Assembly: GCA_012523775.1 (NCBI GenBank)
Contig: JAAYTK010000083.1
Location: forward strand, 1-57,903
Reading direction: 5' to 3'
Length of the DNA: 57,903 bases
Source: Clostridiales bacterium
GTDB lineage: Bacteria > Bacillota > Clostridia > Lachnospirales > Lachnospiraceae
Shown here in pieces: positions 9,704 through 17,963 of the stretch. The notes under the pieces are model-generated. The model was not told the origin of the DNA. It worked only from the letters and a program-made list of their open reading frames with translations, and ran no database searches. The translations under genes and the position numbers were made by a program. Position 1 is the first letter of the stretch; the number at the start of each line of letters is the position of its first letter.

Positions 9704-10546
9704 CTAACCTCCGACACCTTGATAAAGTCGTATCATATATCTGTATAAGTAAATACCAAATAAAAGAAACAGAAAACACGGTAGTATAACAACAAATACC
9801 TCCCAATTACATCTCCCCAGTAATGCTGCCGCCGGATAGTAGGCTATCATGGCAACAGGAATGAGAATAGAGGTGGCGAAGACAACCGATTTCGGGAAAA
9901 TACTCTGTGGGTATTTTCCAAAGCTTCTTATACTGCCGAATATTTCCGGTATACGGGAATTTCCTATCCATTTAAACGATATGGCGGCCATAATAAGCGC
10001 GATACCCAACATAACTAACACCCCAATGATAAAAAGGGCTATAAATTGAAGCCACATAAGTATTGAAGGTGCGGATATATTGAATAATGCCACCATAAAA
10101 ATAGTCAGTCCACCGATAAACAGGCCTATTCCCTCAAAGGAAAAGGTCCTAGCCATTAATATGAACATAGTATCAATCGGCAAAATTAATACCATTTCCA
10201 TATTGCCGTTTCTGACCATGTCCATAGTTACCCACATAACCCCATGAAAGGTCATATCCGCTATTGCCGTAGACATCGTAAAGATTGATTGAATTAGCAG
10301 CACCTCATAGACTGTCCAACCCTTAAAACCTGCACCTGAACCGTATATCAGCACAGTTATAAGCGGAAATATTATATCCCCCAGAAGCATAATCGTACAG
10401 TTTAGCAAAAAATTTAGGCGATAGGTGGATGCAGATGCAAATGCCACTTTTACGCATTCTCTGTATACGGTCAAATATCGTTTTATTCTAAATCTCTTAT
10501 GACTTCTTATTTTTATTACTTCTTTACCTTTATTCTTATTACTCAT
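9704..10546 (-). CDS. ABC-2 family permease, second subunit (COG3694-like)
   Basis: About 280 residues with six hydrophobic segments and a basic N-terminus (K-x-R-S-H-K-R-F-R-I-K-R). The segment around M-D-M-V-R-N-G-N-M-E-M-V-L-I-L-P-I-D resembles the conserved coupling region of this permease family. With the neighbouring permease it would form the membrane channel for the ATPase encoded next. I chose the ATG at 10546, preceded by GGGAG nine bases upstream within the end of the previous gene. A longer start at 10567 would overlap that gene by 17 bases and has no good ribosome binding site. Confidence 0.82.
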   Translation of the reverse strand: MSNKNKGKEVIKIRSHKRFRIKRYLTVYRECVKVAFASASTYRLNFLLNCTIMLLGDIIFPLITVLIYGSGAGFKGWTVYEVLLIQSIFTMSTAIADMTFHGVMWVTMDMVRNGNMEMVLILPIDTMFILMARTFSFEGIGLFIGGLTIFMVALFNISAPSILMWLQFIALFIIGVLVMLGIALIMAAISFKWIGNSRIPEIFGSIRSFGKYPQSIFPKSVVFATSILIPVAMIAYYPAAALLGRCNWEVFVVILPCFLFLLFGIYLYRYMIRLYQGVGG

Positions 10547-10550
10547 ATTC

Positions 10551-11369
10551 TTATGCTCCCACCCCATTGAATCTTCTCATAGACGCCCGGTATATTACCT
10601 CACTTAACAATATGGTTATACAAACCGCCAGGCCCTGAATGCCTACTATTACCGGAATGTCCATCCGTATCCCTGCCAATGCAAAATCCCCCGTAAAAAC
10701 CATAACAGGCACATATGACATGTAGGGGAACGGAAGGAAGAAAAGAATTTTCTGCAATGTCTGAGGAAAAAACACTAAGGGTATGAAAATACCCGAAAAC
10801 ACTCCGGACAGGAGATCAAATACCCTACGTATTCCGGATGACTGCGTAAACCAGAATGCTGTCATACCAAGAATATAATGTATATAAAAATTCATCAAAA
10901 AAGCAAGCATCACCGATAATATCGTCCATCCGATATATTTTGGTACCAGTGAAACTCTGAAAAGAACCGTAAAAATAATATAACAAGGGATAAACTCGAA
11001 TATTAGCCCAAGAACTCTATGACCCACCTTCTGAGAAAATGCGAAAAACCTATGATGAATCGGTCTTAGGGCAAAGGTCAAAAACTTCCCTGTCCGAACA
11101 AGCATCTGAAGATTCCAATCGGCAAAATCCATGGTTAAATATCCGATTAGGGTCGATGCACCGAAGTATGTGATTATCTGTGCTAAGTCCATACCGTTTA
11201 TCTGGGTTTTTCCTCCGTAGGCGGCACTCCATATAAAATACTGAACGATAAAATAAATCGGACCCACCCATATAGAAACCATTGAGTGGGTACGGTAAGC
11301 ACTCCACTCCTTATAGGTAACCACTGCGACTGCTCTCAAAATATTAAGATTTTTCCTGATAGTATTCAT
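10551..11369 (-). CDS. ABC-2 family permease, first subunit (COG4587-like)
   Basis: About 272 residues with six hydrophobic segments. The N-terminal K-E-W-S-A-Y-R-T-H-S motif followed by a long membrane helix is typical of the daunorubicin-resistance-type ABC-2 permeases. I chose the ATG at 11369 because GGAG lies six bases upstream; the frame stays open further upstream but across the promoter. The promoter at 11409-11437 serves the operon, and the order permease, permease, ATPase is the standard layout for this family. Confidence 0.82.
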   Translation of the reverse strand: MNTIRKNLNILRAVAVVTYKEWSAYRTHSMVSIWVGPIYFIVQYFIWSAAYGGKTQINGMDLAQIITYFGASTLIGYLTMDFADWNLQMLVRTGKFLTFALRPIHHRFFAFSQKVGHRVLGLIFEFIPCYIIFTVLFRVSLVPKYIGWTILSVMLAFLMNFYIHYILGMTAFWFTQSSGIRRVFDLLSGVFSGIFIPLVFFPQTLQKILFFLPFPYMSYVPVMVFTGDFALAGIRMDIPVIVGIQGLAVCITILLSEVIYRASMRRFNGVGA

Positions 11370-11408
11370 ATCCATCTCCGTGTCGGTACCGTATATTTGT
11401 TTTGGCAT

Positions 11409-11437
11409 ATTATACCATACGCATCCATATATTTCAA
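11409..11437 (-). promoter_or_regulatory. Sigma-A promoter of the ABC-2 exporter operon
   Basis: On the minus strand, TTGAAA (11432-11437) is followed by a 17-base spacer and TATAAT (11409-11414), about 40 bases upstream of the first permease ATG at 11369. Confidence 0.75.
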
Positions 11438-11471
11438 ACATTTGTTTGTGTGGCTGATATATAAAATATAT

Positions 11472-11500
11472 TTGCAAAAACCATGTAACTGGTCTAAAAT
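11472..11500 (+). promoter_or_regulatory. Probable sigma-A promoter of the TSCPD-murG unit
   Basis: TTGCAA (11472-11477), a 17-base spacer and TAAAAT (11495-11500) lie about 57 bases before the ATG at 11558. It is divergent from the ABC-2 operon promoter, with about 35 bases between the two -35 boxes. Confidence 0.55.
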
Positions 11501-11557
11501 GTACACTGAGTAAGTATAAAAGACAGAACATATAATTTATAGAAAGGATGTAACTCC

Positions 11558-11809
11558 ATGACATATAAGACATCAGGGGTGTGTAGCACCGAAATCGAGC
11601 TGGACATAGAGGAAAAAAGCGAAATCATCAGATCTGTAAGATTTAAGAATGGCTGTGCGGGAAACGCCTCAGGCCTATCCCGCCTGCTGGTTGGTATGAA
11701 GGTGGACGACGTTATCAAAAGACTTGAGGGAACCACCTGTGGAAACAAATCCACTTCATGTCCGGATCAGCTGTCTAAGGCCTTAAAGAAATGGAGGTCT
11801 TCAAAATGA
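11558..11809 (+). CDS. TSCPD domain-containing protein (TIGR03905-type)
   Basis: An 83-residue protein matching the small stand-alone TSCPD family: N-terminal T-S-G-V-C-S-T-E-I-E, the G-C-x-G-N segment, L-V-G-M-K-V-D-D-V and C-G-x-K-x-T-S-C-P-D-Q-L-x-x-A-L at the end. The Cys residues suggest metal binding, as in the related domain at the end of class II ribonucleotide reductases, where it is known as a C-terminal zinc-binding module. The stand-alone form has no defined role. Its TGA overlaps the murG ATG (ATGA at 11806-11809), so the two genes are translationally coupled, which is an uncommon neighbour for murG. Confidence 0.88.
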   Translation: MTYKTSGVCSTEIELDIEEKSEIIRSVRFKNGCAGNASGLSRLLVGMKVDDVIKRLEGTTCGNKSTSCPDQLSKALKKWRSSK

Positions 11810-12870
11810 AGCGTATCGTTTTAACCGGTGGCGGTACCGCAGGACATGTTACCCCATTAATAGCACTACTGCCCGCACTTACTAAAGAAAAATATGACAT
11901 TCATTATATAGGCTCATATGCGGGTATCGAACGTAAGCTTATTGAAGAATATAATATTCCTTATTACGGCATATCATCAGGTAAACTTCGTAGATATCTT
12001 GATTTAAAGAATATTACCGATCCCTTTAGGGTTATAAAGGGTTATTATGAGGCCAAAAGGATTTTAAAGAAGCTTAAACCGAATATACTCTTTTCTAAGG
12101 GTGGCTTCGTATCGGTACCTGTAGTTCTTGCGGCAAAAAAATGCCGTATTCCCGTAATTATTCATGAATCCGATATGACTCCCGGTCTGGCAAATAAGAT
12201 AGCTATACCAGCTGCCAAAAAGGTCTGTGCCAACTTTCCTGAGACCATGGCACACCTACCACCGGAGAAGGCAGTACTTACAGGTACACCCATACGTGAA
12301 GAACTGTTTTCAGGCAATAAAATAAAAGGCTTGGATTTTTGTGATTTCACGGCCAATAAGCCTGTGTTAATGATAATCGGAGGCAGCACCGGGTCAAGAA
12401 CAATTAATGATGTGGTAAGAGGCTTACTCCCCACCTTATTACGGGATTATCAGGTCATTCATCTATGCGGTAAGGGTAATTTGGACCCGAAACTTTCAAA
12501 TACGAAGGGATATGTGCAGTTTGAATATATCAAGAAAGAATTAAGCGATTTATTCGCCGCATCCACCCTCGTTATATCAAGGGCAGGAGCAAATGCAATC
12601 TGCGAGATTCTTGCTCTTAGAATTCCGAACATATTAATTCCTCTCGGATTAAATGCAAGTCGAGGAGATCAAATCTTAAATGCAGAATCCTTTGAGAATC
12701 AAGGCTTCTCTTATGTAATTAAAGAAGAGGACTTCACTGTCAGTAGCCTTTTAGAGGCAATCAACACTGTTATGGAGAACCGACATAAATATATTGAGGC
12801 CATGAATAAGAGTGAATTAAACAATTCTATAGACACAATTATGAAGCTAATAAAAAAGACTCAATTATAA
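11806..12870 (+). CDS. murG: UDP-GlcNAc:undecaprenyl-PP-MurNAc-pentapeptide GlcNAc transferase (MurG)
   Basis: A 354-residue GT28 glycosyltransferase that converts lipid I to lipid II at the inner face of the membrane. The N-terminal glycine-rich loop T-G-G-G-T-A-G-H-V-T-P, the H-E-S-D segment near residue 125, the second loop G-G-S-T-G-S and the UDP-GlcNAc-binding I-S-R-A-G-A-N-A-I-C-E motif are all present. The start is ATG 11806 because GGAGG sits seven bases upstream and the ATGA overlap couples it to the TSCPD gene. It is outside the usual dcw cell-division cluster, and lengths and motifs look intact. It ends 6 bases before a strong terminator. Confidence 0.93.
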   Translation: MKRIVLTGGGTAGHVTPLIALLPALTKEKYDIHYIGSYAGIERKLIEEYNIPYYGISSGKLRRYLDLKNITDPFRVIKGYYEAKRILKKLKPNILFSKGGFVSVPVVLAAKKCRIPVIIHESDMTPGLANKIAIPAAKKVCANFPETMAHLPPEKAVLTGTPIREELFSGNKIKGLDFCDFTANKPVLMIIGGSTGSRTINDVVRGLLPTLLRDYQVIHLCGKGNLDPKLSNTKGYVQFEYIKKELSDLFAASTLVISRAGANAICEILALRIPNILIPLGLNASRGDQILNAESFENQGFSYVIKEEDFTVSSLLEAINTVMENRHKYIEAMNKSELNNSIDTIMKLIKKTQL

Positions 12871-12875
12871 ACTTA

Positions 12876-12930
12876 AGCTTCTGTTATCCGATTATTCAGT
12901 TTTGGATAATCGGATAACAGAAGCTCTTTC
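12876..12930. terminator. Bidirectional terminator between murG and the HIT gene
   Basis: A perfect 20-base inverted repeat with arms at 12876-12895 and 12906-12925 around a 10-base loop. A pyrimidine-rich tail follows on the plus strand. It lies between convergent genes and can serve both. Confidence 0.85.
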
Positions 12931-12932
12931 TC

Positions 12933-13343
12933 TTATATATTGCTTGAAATCCTTTTGGCCAACTCCATGGCCTCACCATTCTTATATTCACCCGGCACCC
13001 ACTTCAGCTTAACGCTGTCTCCCTTATATCTTGGAATCAGGTGAAAATGGATATGGAACACGCTTTGTCCGGCATCTTCTCCATTATTTTGCAGAAGATT
13101 TAATCCGTCACAGTTTAGCTCCTTCTTCATAGCCTTTGCCACCTTTTTAGCGACTACAAGCACTTTCTTTGCAACCTCATCGTCTATTTCATAAAGATTT
13201 TCAAAGTGCTTCTTGGTAAGAATAATTGCATGTCCCCTCGAGGCTGGGGAAATGTCCATAATAACTTTAAAATCTTCATCCTCATAAAGAACAGAGGAGG
13301 GGATATCTCCCGATATAATTTTACAGAAAATACAGTTACTCAT
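12933..13343 (-). CDS. HIT family nucleotide hydrolase
   Basis: A 136-residue histidine-triad protein. The opening N-C-I-F-C-K-I-I-x-G-x-I-P-S and the catalytic triad motif H-I-H-F-H-L-I-P near residues 98-105 are characteristic of the Hint/PKCI branch, which hydrolyses nucleoside phosphoramidates and similar AMP conjugates. Cysteines at positions 4 and 7, and His and Cys elsewhere, may bind zinc as in bacterial homologues. AGAAGGAGG lies seven bases upstream of the ATG. It is a single-gene unit ending at the shared terminator with murG. Confidence 0.92.
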   Translation of the reverse strand: MSNCIFCKIISGDIPSSVLYEDEDFKVIMDISPASRGHAIILTKKHFENLYEIDDEVAKKVLVVAKKVAKAMKKELNCDGLNLLQNNGEDAGQSVFHIHFHLIPRYKGDSVKLKWVPGEYKNGEAMELAKRISSNI

Positions 13344-13457
13344 TCTATACCTCCTTCTCTATAATTTTAATTGCACTTTTTACCATTATTTGTTAATATC
13401 GTCTTAGTATTATTAATCAAGTATATATGATATGTTTTATATCAGAAAGGAGTTCAG

Positions 13458-14180
13458 ATGTATCAGGATTTTAGCTCTAATACTGATGATGCAATCCAAA
13501 GAATAATAAATGAAAACAATCGGACAACATCCTCTCTCTTACATGAACTCGGGAACCACTTATCTCTTATTAAGGGAACACTTCAATACATAGAGATAAA
13601 GTATCCCCAGTCCAGAGAATATAAGTATTGGAGCCAGTTGTTTGAACTGATTCAGGATATGGAGAATATGATGACCGATGCCTCTTTATTGAACAAGAAT
13701 TCTACCCTGAATATTAATAAAGCTAATCTATTACAAATAATTAAAGGCATTGTCGATAATTATATGCCCCAGGCCAATAATGAACAAAAACTTTTGTCAA
13801 TTAAAGCCTCCTCCGATTGTGAATCCGCACTCTCGTCATATCCCTGCGATTCAGACAAAATAAAGCATGCCATGTCAAATCTTATTAAGAATGCCCTTGA
13901 AGCCACTTCACCCGGTGATTTCATAGAAATCATGCTAGACCTAACCTCAAAGGACACGGACACCATGCTGTCAATACAGATACGCAATAATGGTCTTCCT
14001 ATACCGGAAGATGATATTGAATCTATCTTCCTTCCCTTTGTGACTCGTAAAAAGGGAGGATCCGGTATCGGTCTTCCCTTGGTAAAACGAATTATTGAAG
14101 GTCACCACGGAAGCATACAGGTATCCTCCTGTGAAGCACTGACCACATTTACTGTACTGCTGCCTCTTCCAAAGAACTGA
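13458..14180 (+). CDS. Small soluble sensor histidine kinase
   Basis: A 240-residue protein with no membrane segment. The H-box is L-L-H-E-L-G-N-H-L-S (His29), followed by a dimerisation helix, an N-box N-L-I-K-N-A-L-E-A near residue 142, and a G2 box G-S-G-I-G-L-P-L-V-K-R. It has the catalytic core of a histidine kinase without a sensor domain. There is no response regulator beside it, so it is an orphan that may feed a phosphorelay; sporulation phosphorelays in Firmicutes use soluble kinases of this sort. That role is inference only. AAAGGAG precedes the ATG at 13458. Confidence 0.82.
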   Translation: MYQDFSSNTDDAIQRIINENNRTTSSLLHELGNHLSLIKGTLQYIEIKYPQSREYKYWSQLFELIQDMENMMTDASLLNKNSTLNINKANLLQIIKGIVDNYMPQANNEQKLLSIKASSDCESALSSYPCDSDKIKHAMSNLIKNALEATSPGDFIEIMLDLTSKDTDTMLSIQIRNNGLPIPEDDIESIFLPFVTRKKGGSGIGLPLVKRIIEGHHGSIQVSSCEALTTFTVLLPLPKN

Positions 14181-14201
14181 TAAAGTCCGGCTTCGGCAGC
14201 A

Positions 14202-15200
14202 TTATAATATATTAAATTGAAACACCTGATCAAAGGTACGAAGTGTTTTAAAATTCCCCTTTGCGGTTAACTCCCCTGACATAAATGCTCCTTGGAAGGT
14301 GATTCGTCCAAGTACCAGTTTATTCATAATATCTCTGGTGGTTTTCGCAATAACATCCGCATCTGCTTTTTCACCATAATAACACTTAAGATGACTCTCT
14401 TGAATTTCAACGACTAAGGTTTTGTTAGTGTCTGATAAATGTATCGAGTAAGATGCTGAAAAATCCTCGAGGGGATGGAAATTCTCTCTAAGATTGCGAA
14501 TAAACTCCTGACCGCCATCACTTTCTCCGCTGTCCAGCATTTCCTTATATAGCTGAGTCAACTCCTCAATATCCTCTTTTTGCTTCTTTACATAAGTATC
14601 ATCCGAAACATACATTGACAACTGCTCACTCTCCTGAGGTGTCAATACTATTGAACTGCTCTTTAGGAGGTTCTGTCTGATAACCATATTGCTGGCAGGA
14701 AGCATTCTTCGTTTCTGATTTATGACTCGATAGTAAGACTCCGCTTTCTTTTCGATTAATTTGGCATATTCCGTATTTGTTTCAAACTCAATATGGTCTT
14801 CTACATAGGCTGATAAGCCACTATAGGGTATTCCTCCAAGCATTTCCCAGGCTTGTGTAAGTACAAGCTGTGCTTCTCTCTCCCCATATGTGGTTGCCGT
14901 AACGACCGGCATCATATAAAGCTTTTCCAGCTTTTCCTTATCAGCATATAGCCAGCAGGCATCTAAAAACTGCTGCATGTAGCCACCGATACCCATCCAC
15001 TCGACGGTGGTTGCCAATATAATACCGTCAGCCTCCTTTAATGTCTTAGGAAGCATGGCAATGGTATTCTTTTCTTCGTAAAGATTAAATCGGTTAACCT
15101 TTACTCTCAGCTCCTCAAACACCTCGGTCAGCTTTGTGATTACATATAATGTTGAATCCTCGATTAATCCCCTACCACCATAATAGATATTGATTCTCAT
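14202..15200 (-). CDS. Flavodoxin-fold protein with C-terminal SCP2-like domain
   Basis: A 332-residue protein. Residues 1-185 have a flavodoxin/NADPH-dependent FMN reductase fold: an opening strand, an I-L-A-T-T-V-E-W-M-G-I-G-G segment where the flavin-binding loop is expected, and F-L-D-A-C-W after it. Residues about 235-332 resemble SCP2 lipid-binding domains (L-V-V-E-I-Q near 266, the G-R-I-T-F-Q-G-A-F-M-S-G-E-L segment and the ending F-D-Q-V-F). The linker holds many charged residues. The combination suggests an oxidoreductase acting on a hydrophobic substrate; the substrate is unknown. It follows the rhomboid gene by 3 bases, so the two are co-transcribed. Confidence 0.72.
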   Translation of the reverse strand: MRINIYYGGRGLIEDSTLYVITKLTEVFEELRVKVNRFNLYEEKNTIAMLPKTLKEADGIILATTVEWMGIGGYMQQFLDACWLYADKEKLEKLYMMPVVTATTYGEREAQLVLTQAWEMLGGIPYSGLSAYVEDHIEFETNTEYAKLIEKKAESYYRVINQKRRMLPASNMVIRQNLLKSSSIVLTPQESEQLSMYVSDDTYVKKQKEDIEELTQLYKEMLDSGESDGGQEFIRNLRENFHPLEDFSASYSIHLSDTNKTLVVEIQESHLKCYYGEKADADVIAKTTRDIMNKLVLGRITFQGAFMSGELTAKGNFKTLRTFDQVFQFNIL

Positions 15201-15203
15201 AAA

Positions 15204-16289
15204 TCAACTCTCCTCCTGTCCTCCTTGGTACATTTTGGCCTTTTCTTCTTTAAGGGCTTTTGGCTTCCTGTATAGAATTATAGCCAGAATAACTCCCCCA
15301 ATAAAACCGCCAATGTGGGCAACATTATCTATACTGGCATTGGCTATTCCGCCGTAAAGGCTGAATATTGTAAACAATATTATCTGCCTGCTGCTTATGT
15401 CCTCTAGACGTCCTTTATTTACCAATAATATATATCCCATCGCCCCCACTATGCCAAAGATAGCGCCGGAGGCTCCAACGGACAGCACCAGTCTGTCTTT
15501 TATCATATTATATCCGATTGATGAAATACCTGCAATAATTCCGGAACCAAAATAAATAATAAGATATTTGATTTTTCCTGCTGCCCGTTCCAGATTGTCA
15601 CCTACAAAAAACAATACAACCATGTTGTTAATCAAATGCTCAAAATCCAAATGCAGAAACATCGAGGTCAGTATTCTATAATATTGCTTTTGCTCTTTAA
15701 CAAGATACCAAGACAGTGCTCCTCTTTGAAGTGCATAACCCTCTTCTCCAAATAATGATGTATGATGAGCAAGCAGGTATATTATAATATTGGCCACAAT
15801 AAAAATAGTGTTAATCAATGATACCCATTGAATCCTATGAGTCTGTGACCCGTAGGCTTTACTATATTGATCGAGTCCTGTGGTGTAAACATCACTATGA
15901 ATAATATCCTCGATTAAAGGAATCAGCTTGGTGAAATAAGGTGATTCATCCTCATATATAATTAGTCGTCTATTGGTCAGGTCAATAATAAAATGATCGT
16001 CCTGCTCCAGATAAAACCTTCTTGCCCTATCGGGTCTGCCTGTAAGTATTAATCCCAGCAGTCTAATATCAGAAAAACCACTTTGCTGAAAGCGATTCTT
16101 TATATTGTCTATTATCATCCTATATTCCTCGGGTGATATCTCCGTTCCCGATATTAAGCGAAGAGTCAGGATAATCTGTGTTCCCATATAGTCTGACAGA
16201 TAGAACATATCTACTGCATTAATATTAATTTCCAGCCGCTTATAATCCATGGCAAGCAATTGGATTGCTATAGCGTCTTCTATTCTCAT
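15204..16289 (-). CDS. Rhomboid family intramembrane serine protease
   Basis: A 361-residue protein. The N-terminal 150 residues are soluble, and the rhomboid core follows with six or seven hydrophobic segments. Catalytic-site motifs are visible: H-L-D-F-E-H-L-I-N-N-M in the second helix, the serine in G-A-S-G-A-I-F-G and the histidine in V-A-H-I-G-G-F-I-G-G. It would cleave transmembrane substrates within the membrane. The N-terminal domain is unusual in length and could serve recognition; I do not recognise it. AGGATAAG precedes the ATG. It forms a two-gene unit with the flavodoxin-SCP2 gene. Confidence 0.9.
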   Translation of the reverse strand: MRIEDAIAIQLLAMDYKRLEININAVDMFYLSDYMGTQIILTLRLISGTEISPEEYRMIIDNIKNRFQQSGFSDIRLLGLILTGRPDRARRFYLEQDDHFIIDLTNRRLIIYEDESPYFTKLIPLIEDIIHSDVYTTGLDQYSKAYGSQTHRIQWVSLINTIFIVANIIIYLLAHHTSLFGEEGYALQRGALSWYLVKEQKQYYRILTSMFLHLDFEHLINNMVVLFFVGDNLERAAGKIKYLIIYFGSGIIAGISSIGYNMIKDRLVLSVGASGAIFGIVGAMGYILLVNKGRLEDISSRQIILFTIFSLYGGIANASIDNVAHIGGFIGGVILAIILYRKPKALKEEKAKMYQGGQEES

Positions 16290-16361
16290 ATATCTTATCC
16301 TATTCTAATATATTATGAATCCTCATGTTTCGTATCAGGTCTCTATACTTATAATATCATA

Positions 16362-17855
16362 TTAATCCTCTGCCCAAGAAAAAGAACGCCCGATAGCCTT
16401 GTGCCATCCCTTTATCAGCTTCTCCCTTTTATCCTTATCCATATTAGGTTTAAAGATCTCGGATATAGCCCAGTTTTTCTTGATTTCTTCCTTGCTCCGC
16501 CAAAAGCCCACCGAAAGACCCGCCAGATATGCCGCCCCTAAAGCGGTTGTCTCAATACAATCAGGCTTTAGAACCTGTGTATCCAGAATATCTGCCTGAA
16601 ACTGCATAAGAAAACTGTTGGCACAGGCTCCTCCGTCCACTCTAAGGGATTTTAGACTTTCCTGCATATCATTTTCCATGGCCTTTAAAACATCATATGT
16701 CTGATAGGCTATTGATTCCAATGTGGCTCGAATAATATGTTCTCGATTACAGCCCCTGGTAATCCCTATAATAGCACCTCTGGCATACTGGTCCCAATAT
16801 GGAGCTCCCAATCCGGTAAATGCGGGAATAACATATATTCCGTTAGAATCCTCCACCTCACGGGCATATTTCTCACTTTCGGCAGCGGTGCGAATTAATC
16901 TTAGTTCATCTCTAAGCCATTGAACGGCGGCTCCGGCCACAAATACACTTCCCTCCAGTGCATATACTGCTTTGTTATCCGAGCATGCCGCTATTGTCGT
17001 TAATAAACCATGTTTGCTTATGACGGCCTCTTCTCCTGTGTTCATCAGTAGGAAGCAGCCTGTACCATAGGTGTTTTTAGCCTCTCCCTTGTCAAAGCAG
17101 CATTGACCGAACAATGCCGCCTGCTGATCTCCTGCCGCCCCGGAAATGGGTATCTCTTCACCAAAAATCGCTCTGTCCGTGTAACCATAAATACAACTCG
17201 ACGGTTTAACCTCAGGCAGCATGGCATATGGTATGTCAAGCTCCTTTAACAGCTTTTCGTCCCATTTTAGCTCCTTAATATTAAATATCATGGTTCTGGA
17301 AGCATTGGTATAATCCGTGACAAAGGTTCTTCCTTTAGTCAGATTCCATATCAGCCATGTGTCCACCGTTCCAAAGAGAAGGTTTCCTTTCTCGGCTTCC
17401 TTTCTCGCACCGGGAACCTTATCCAATATCCATTTTATCTTTGTACCGGAAAAGTATGCATCCGGAATCAATCCCGTCGTCTCTTTTATATATGGCTCCA
17501 AGCCCTTTAACTTTAGTTCATCTATCATCTCTGAGGTTCTTCTGCACTGCCAGACAATCGCATTGTATACAGGCTGTCCGGTATTCTTATTCCACGCGAT
17601 TGTTGTTTCCCTCTGATTTGTTATGCCAATTGAAGCAATCTCATCCGCTCCGGCTCCCAGCTTTGCCATGGCTTCAGTTGCCACCGAAATCTGTGATGAC
17701 CATATCTCCACCGGATCATGCTCAACCCAACCCGGCTTGGGATAATACTGTGTAAATTCCTTCTGAGCCATACTCTTTATATTGCCTGCTTTATCAAATA
17801 TAATACAACGGGAGCTTGTTGTCCCTTGATCGAGAGCCATTACATATTTTTTCAC
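16362..17855 (-). CDS. glpK: Glycerol kinase
   Basis: A 497-residue FGGY-family kinase, the normal length for GlpK, converting glycerol and ATP to sn-glycerol 3-phosphate in the cytoplasm. The phosphate-binding opening D-Q-G-T-T-S-S-R, the W-R-x-x-x-T-x-x glycerol-site region (Q-C-R-R-T-S), [14 protein letters not shown] and the adenosine motif V-D-G-G-A-C-A-N are intact. I chose the GTG at 17855, which starts M-K-K-Y-V-M-A-L-D as in relatives, behind GGGG. No glpF or glpD is adjacent. It has its own probable promoter and the Tad-operon terminator lies just upstream. Confidence 0.94.
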   Translation of the reverse strand: MKKYVMALDQGTTSSRCIIFDKAGNIKSMAQKEFTQYYPKPGWVEHDPVEIWSSQISVATEAMAKLGAGADEIASIGITNQRETTIAWNKNTGQPVYNAIVWQCRRTSEMIDELKLKGLEPYIKETTGLIPDAYFSGTKIKWILDKVPGARKEAEKGNLLFGTVDTWLIWNLTKGRTFVTDYTNASRTMIFNIKELKWDEKLLKELDIPYAMLPEVKPSSCIYGYTDRAIFGEEIPISGAAGDQQAALFGQCCFDKGEAKNTYGTGCFLLMNTGEEAVISKHGLLTTIAACSDNKAVYALEGSVFVAGAAVQWLRDELRLIRTAAESEKYAREVEDSNGIYVIPAFTGLGAPYWDQYARGAIIGITRGCNREHIIRATLESIAYQTYDVLKAMENDMQESLKSLRVDGGACANSFLMQFQADILDTQVLKPDCIETTALGAAYLAGLSVGFWRSKEEIKKNWAISEIFKPNMDKDKREKLIKGWHKAIGRSFSWAED

Positions 17856-17889
17856 ATATATACCCCATTTCATATGTCATATTGCTATT

Positions 17890-17919
17890 ATTGTAACATT
17901 CTTACACAGTCATGTACAA
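17890..17919 (-). promoter_or_regulatory. Probable glpK promoter
   Basis: On the minus strand, TTGTAC (17914-17919) precedes an 18-base spacer and TACAAT (17890-17895), about 35 bases upstream of the GTG start. The spacer is one base longer than optimal. I see no catabolite-responsive element. Confidence 0.5.
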
Positions 17920-17933
17920 TATATTTTCTCAAC

Positions 17934-17956
17934 AAAAAAGCGGTGTAAACCGCTAA
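17934..17956 (-). terminator. Terminator at the end of the Tad pilus operon
   Basis: Read on the minus strand, AGCGGT and ACCGCT pair around a 4-base loop (17939-17954) and are followed by a run of six T. It lies just after the stop of the FHA gene, so glpK is transcribed separately. Confidence 0.75.
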
Positions 17957-17963
17957 TTTAGTT

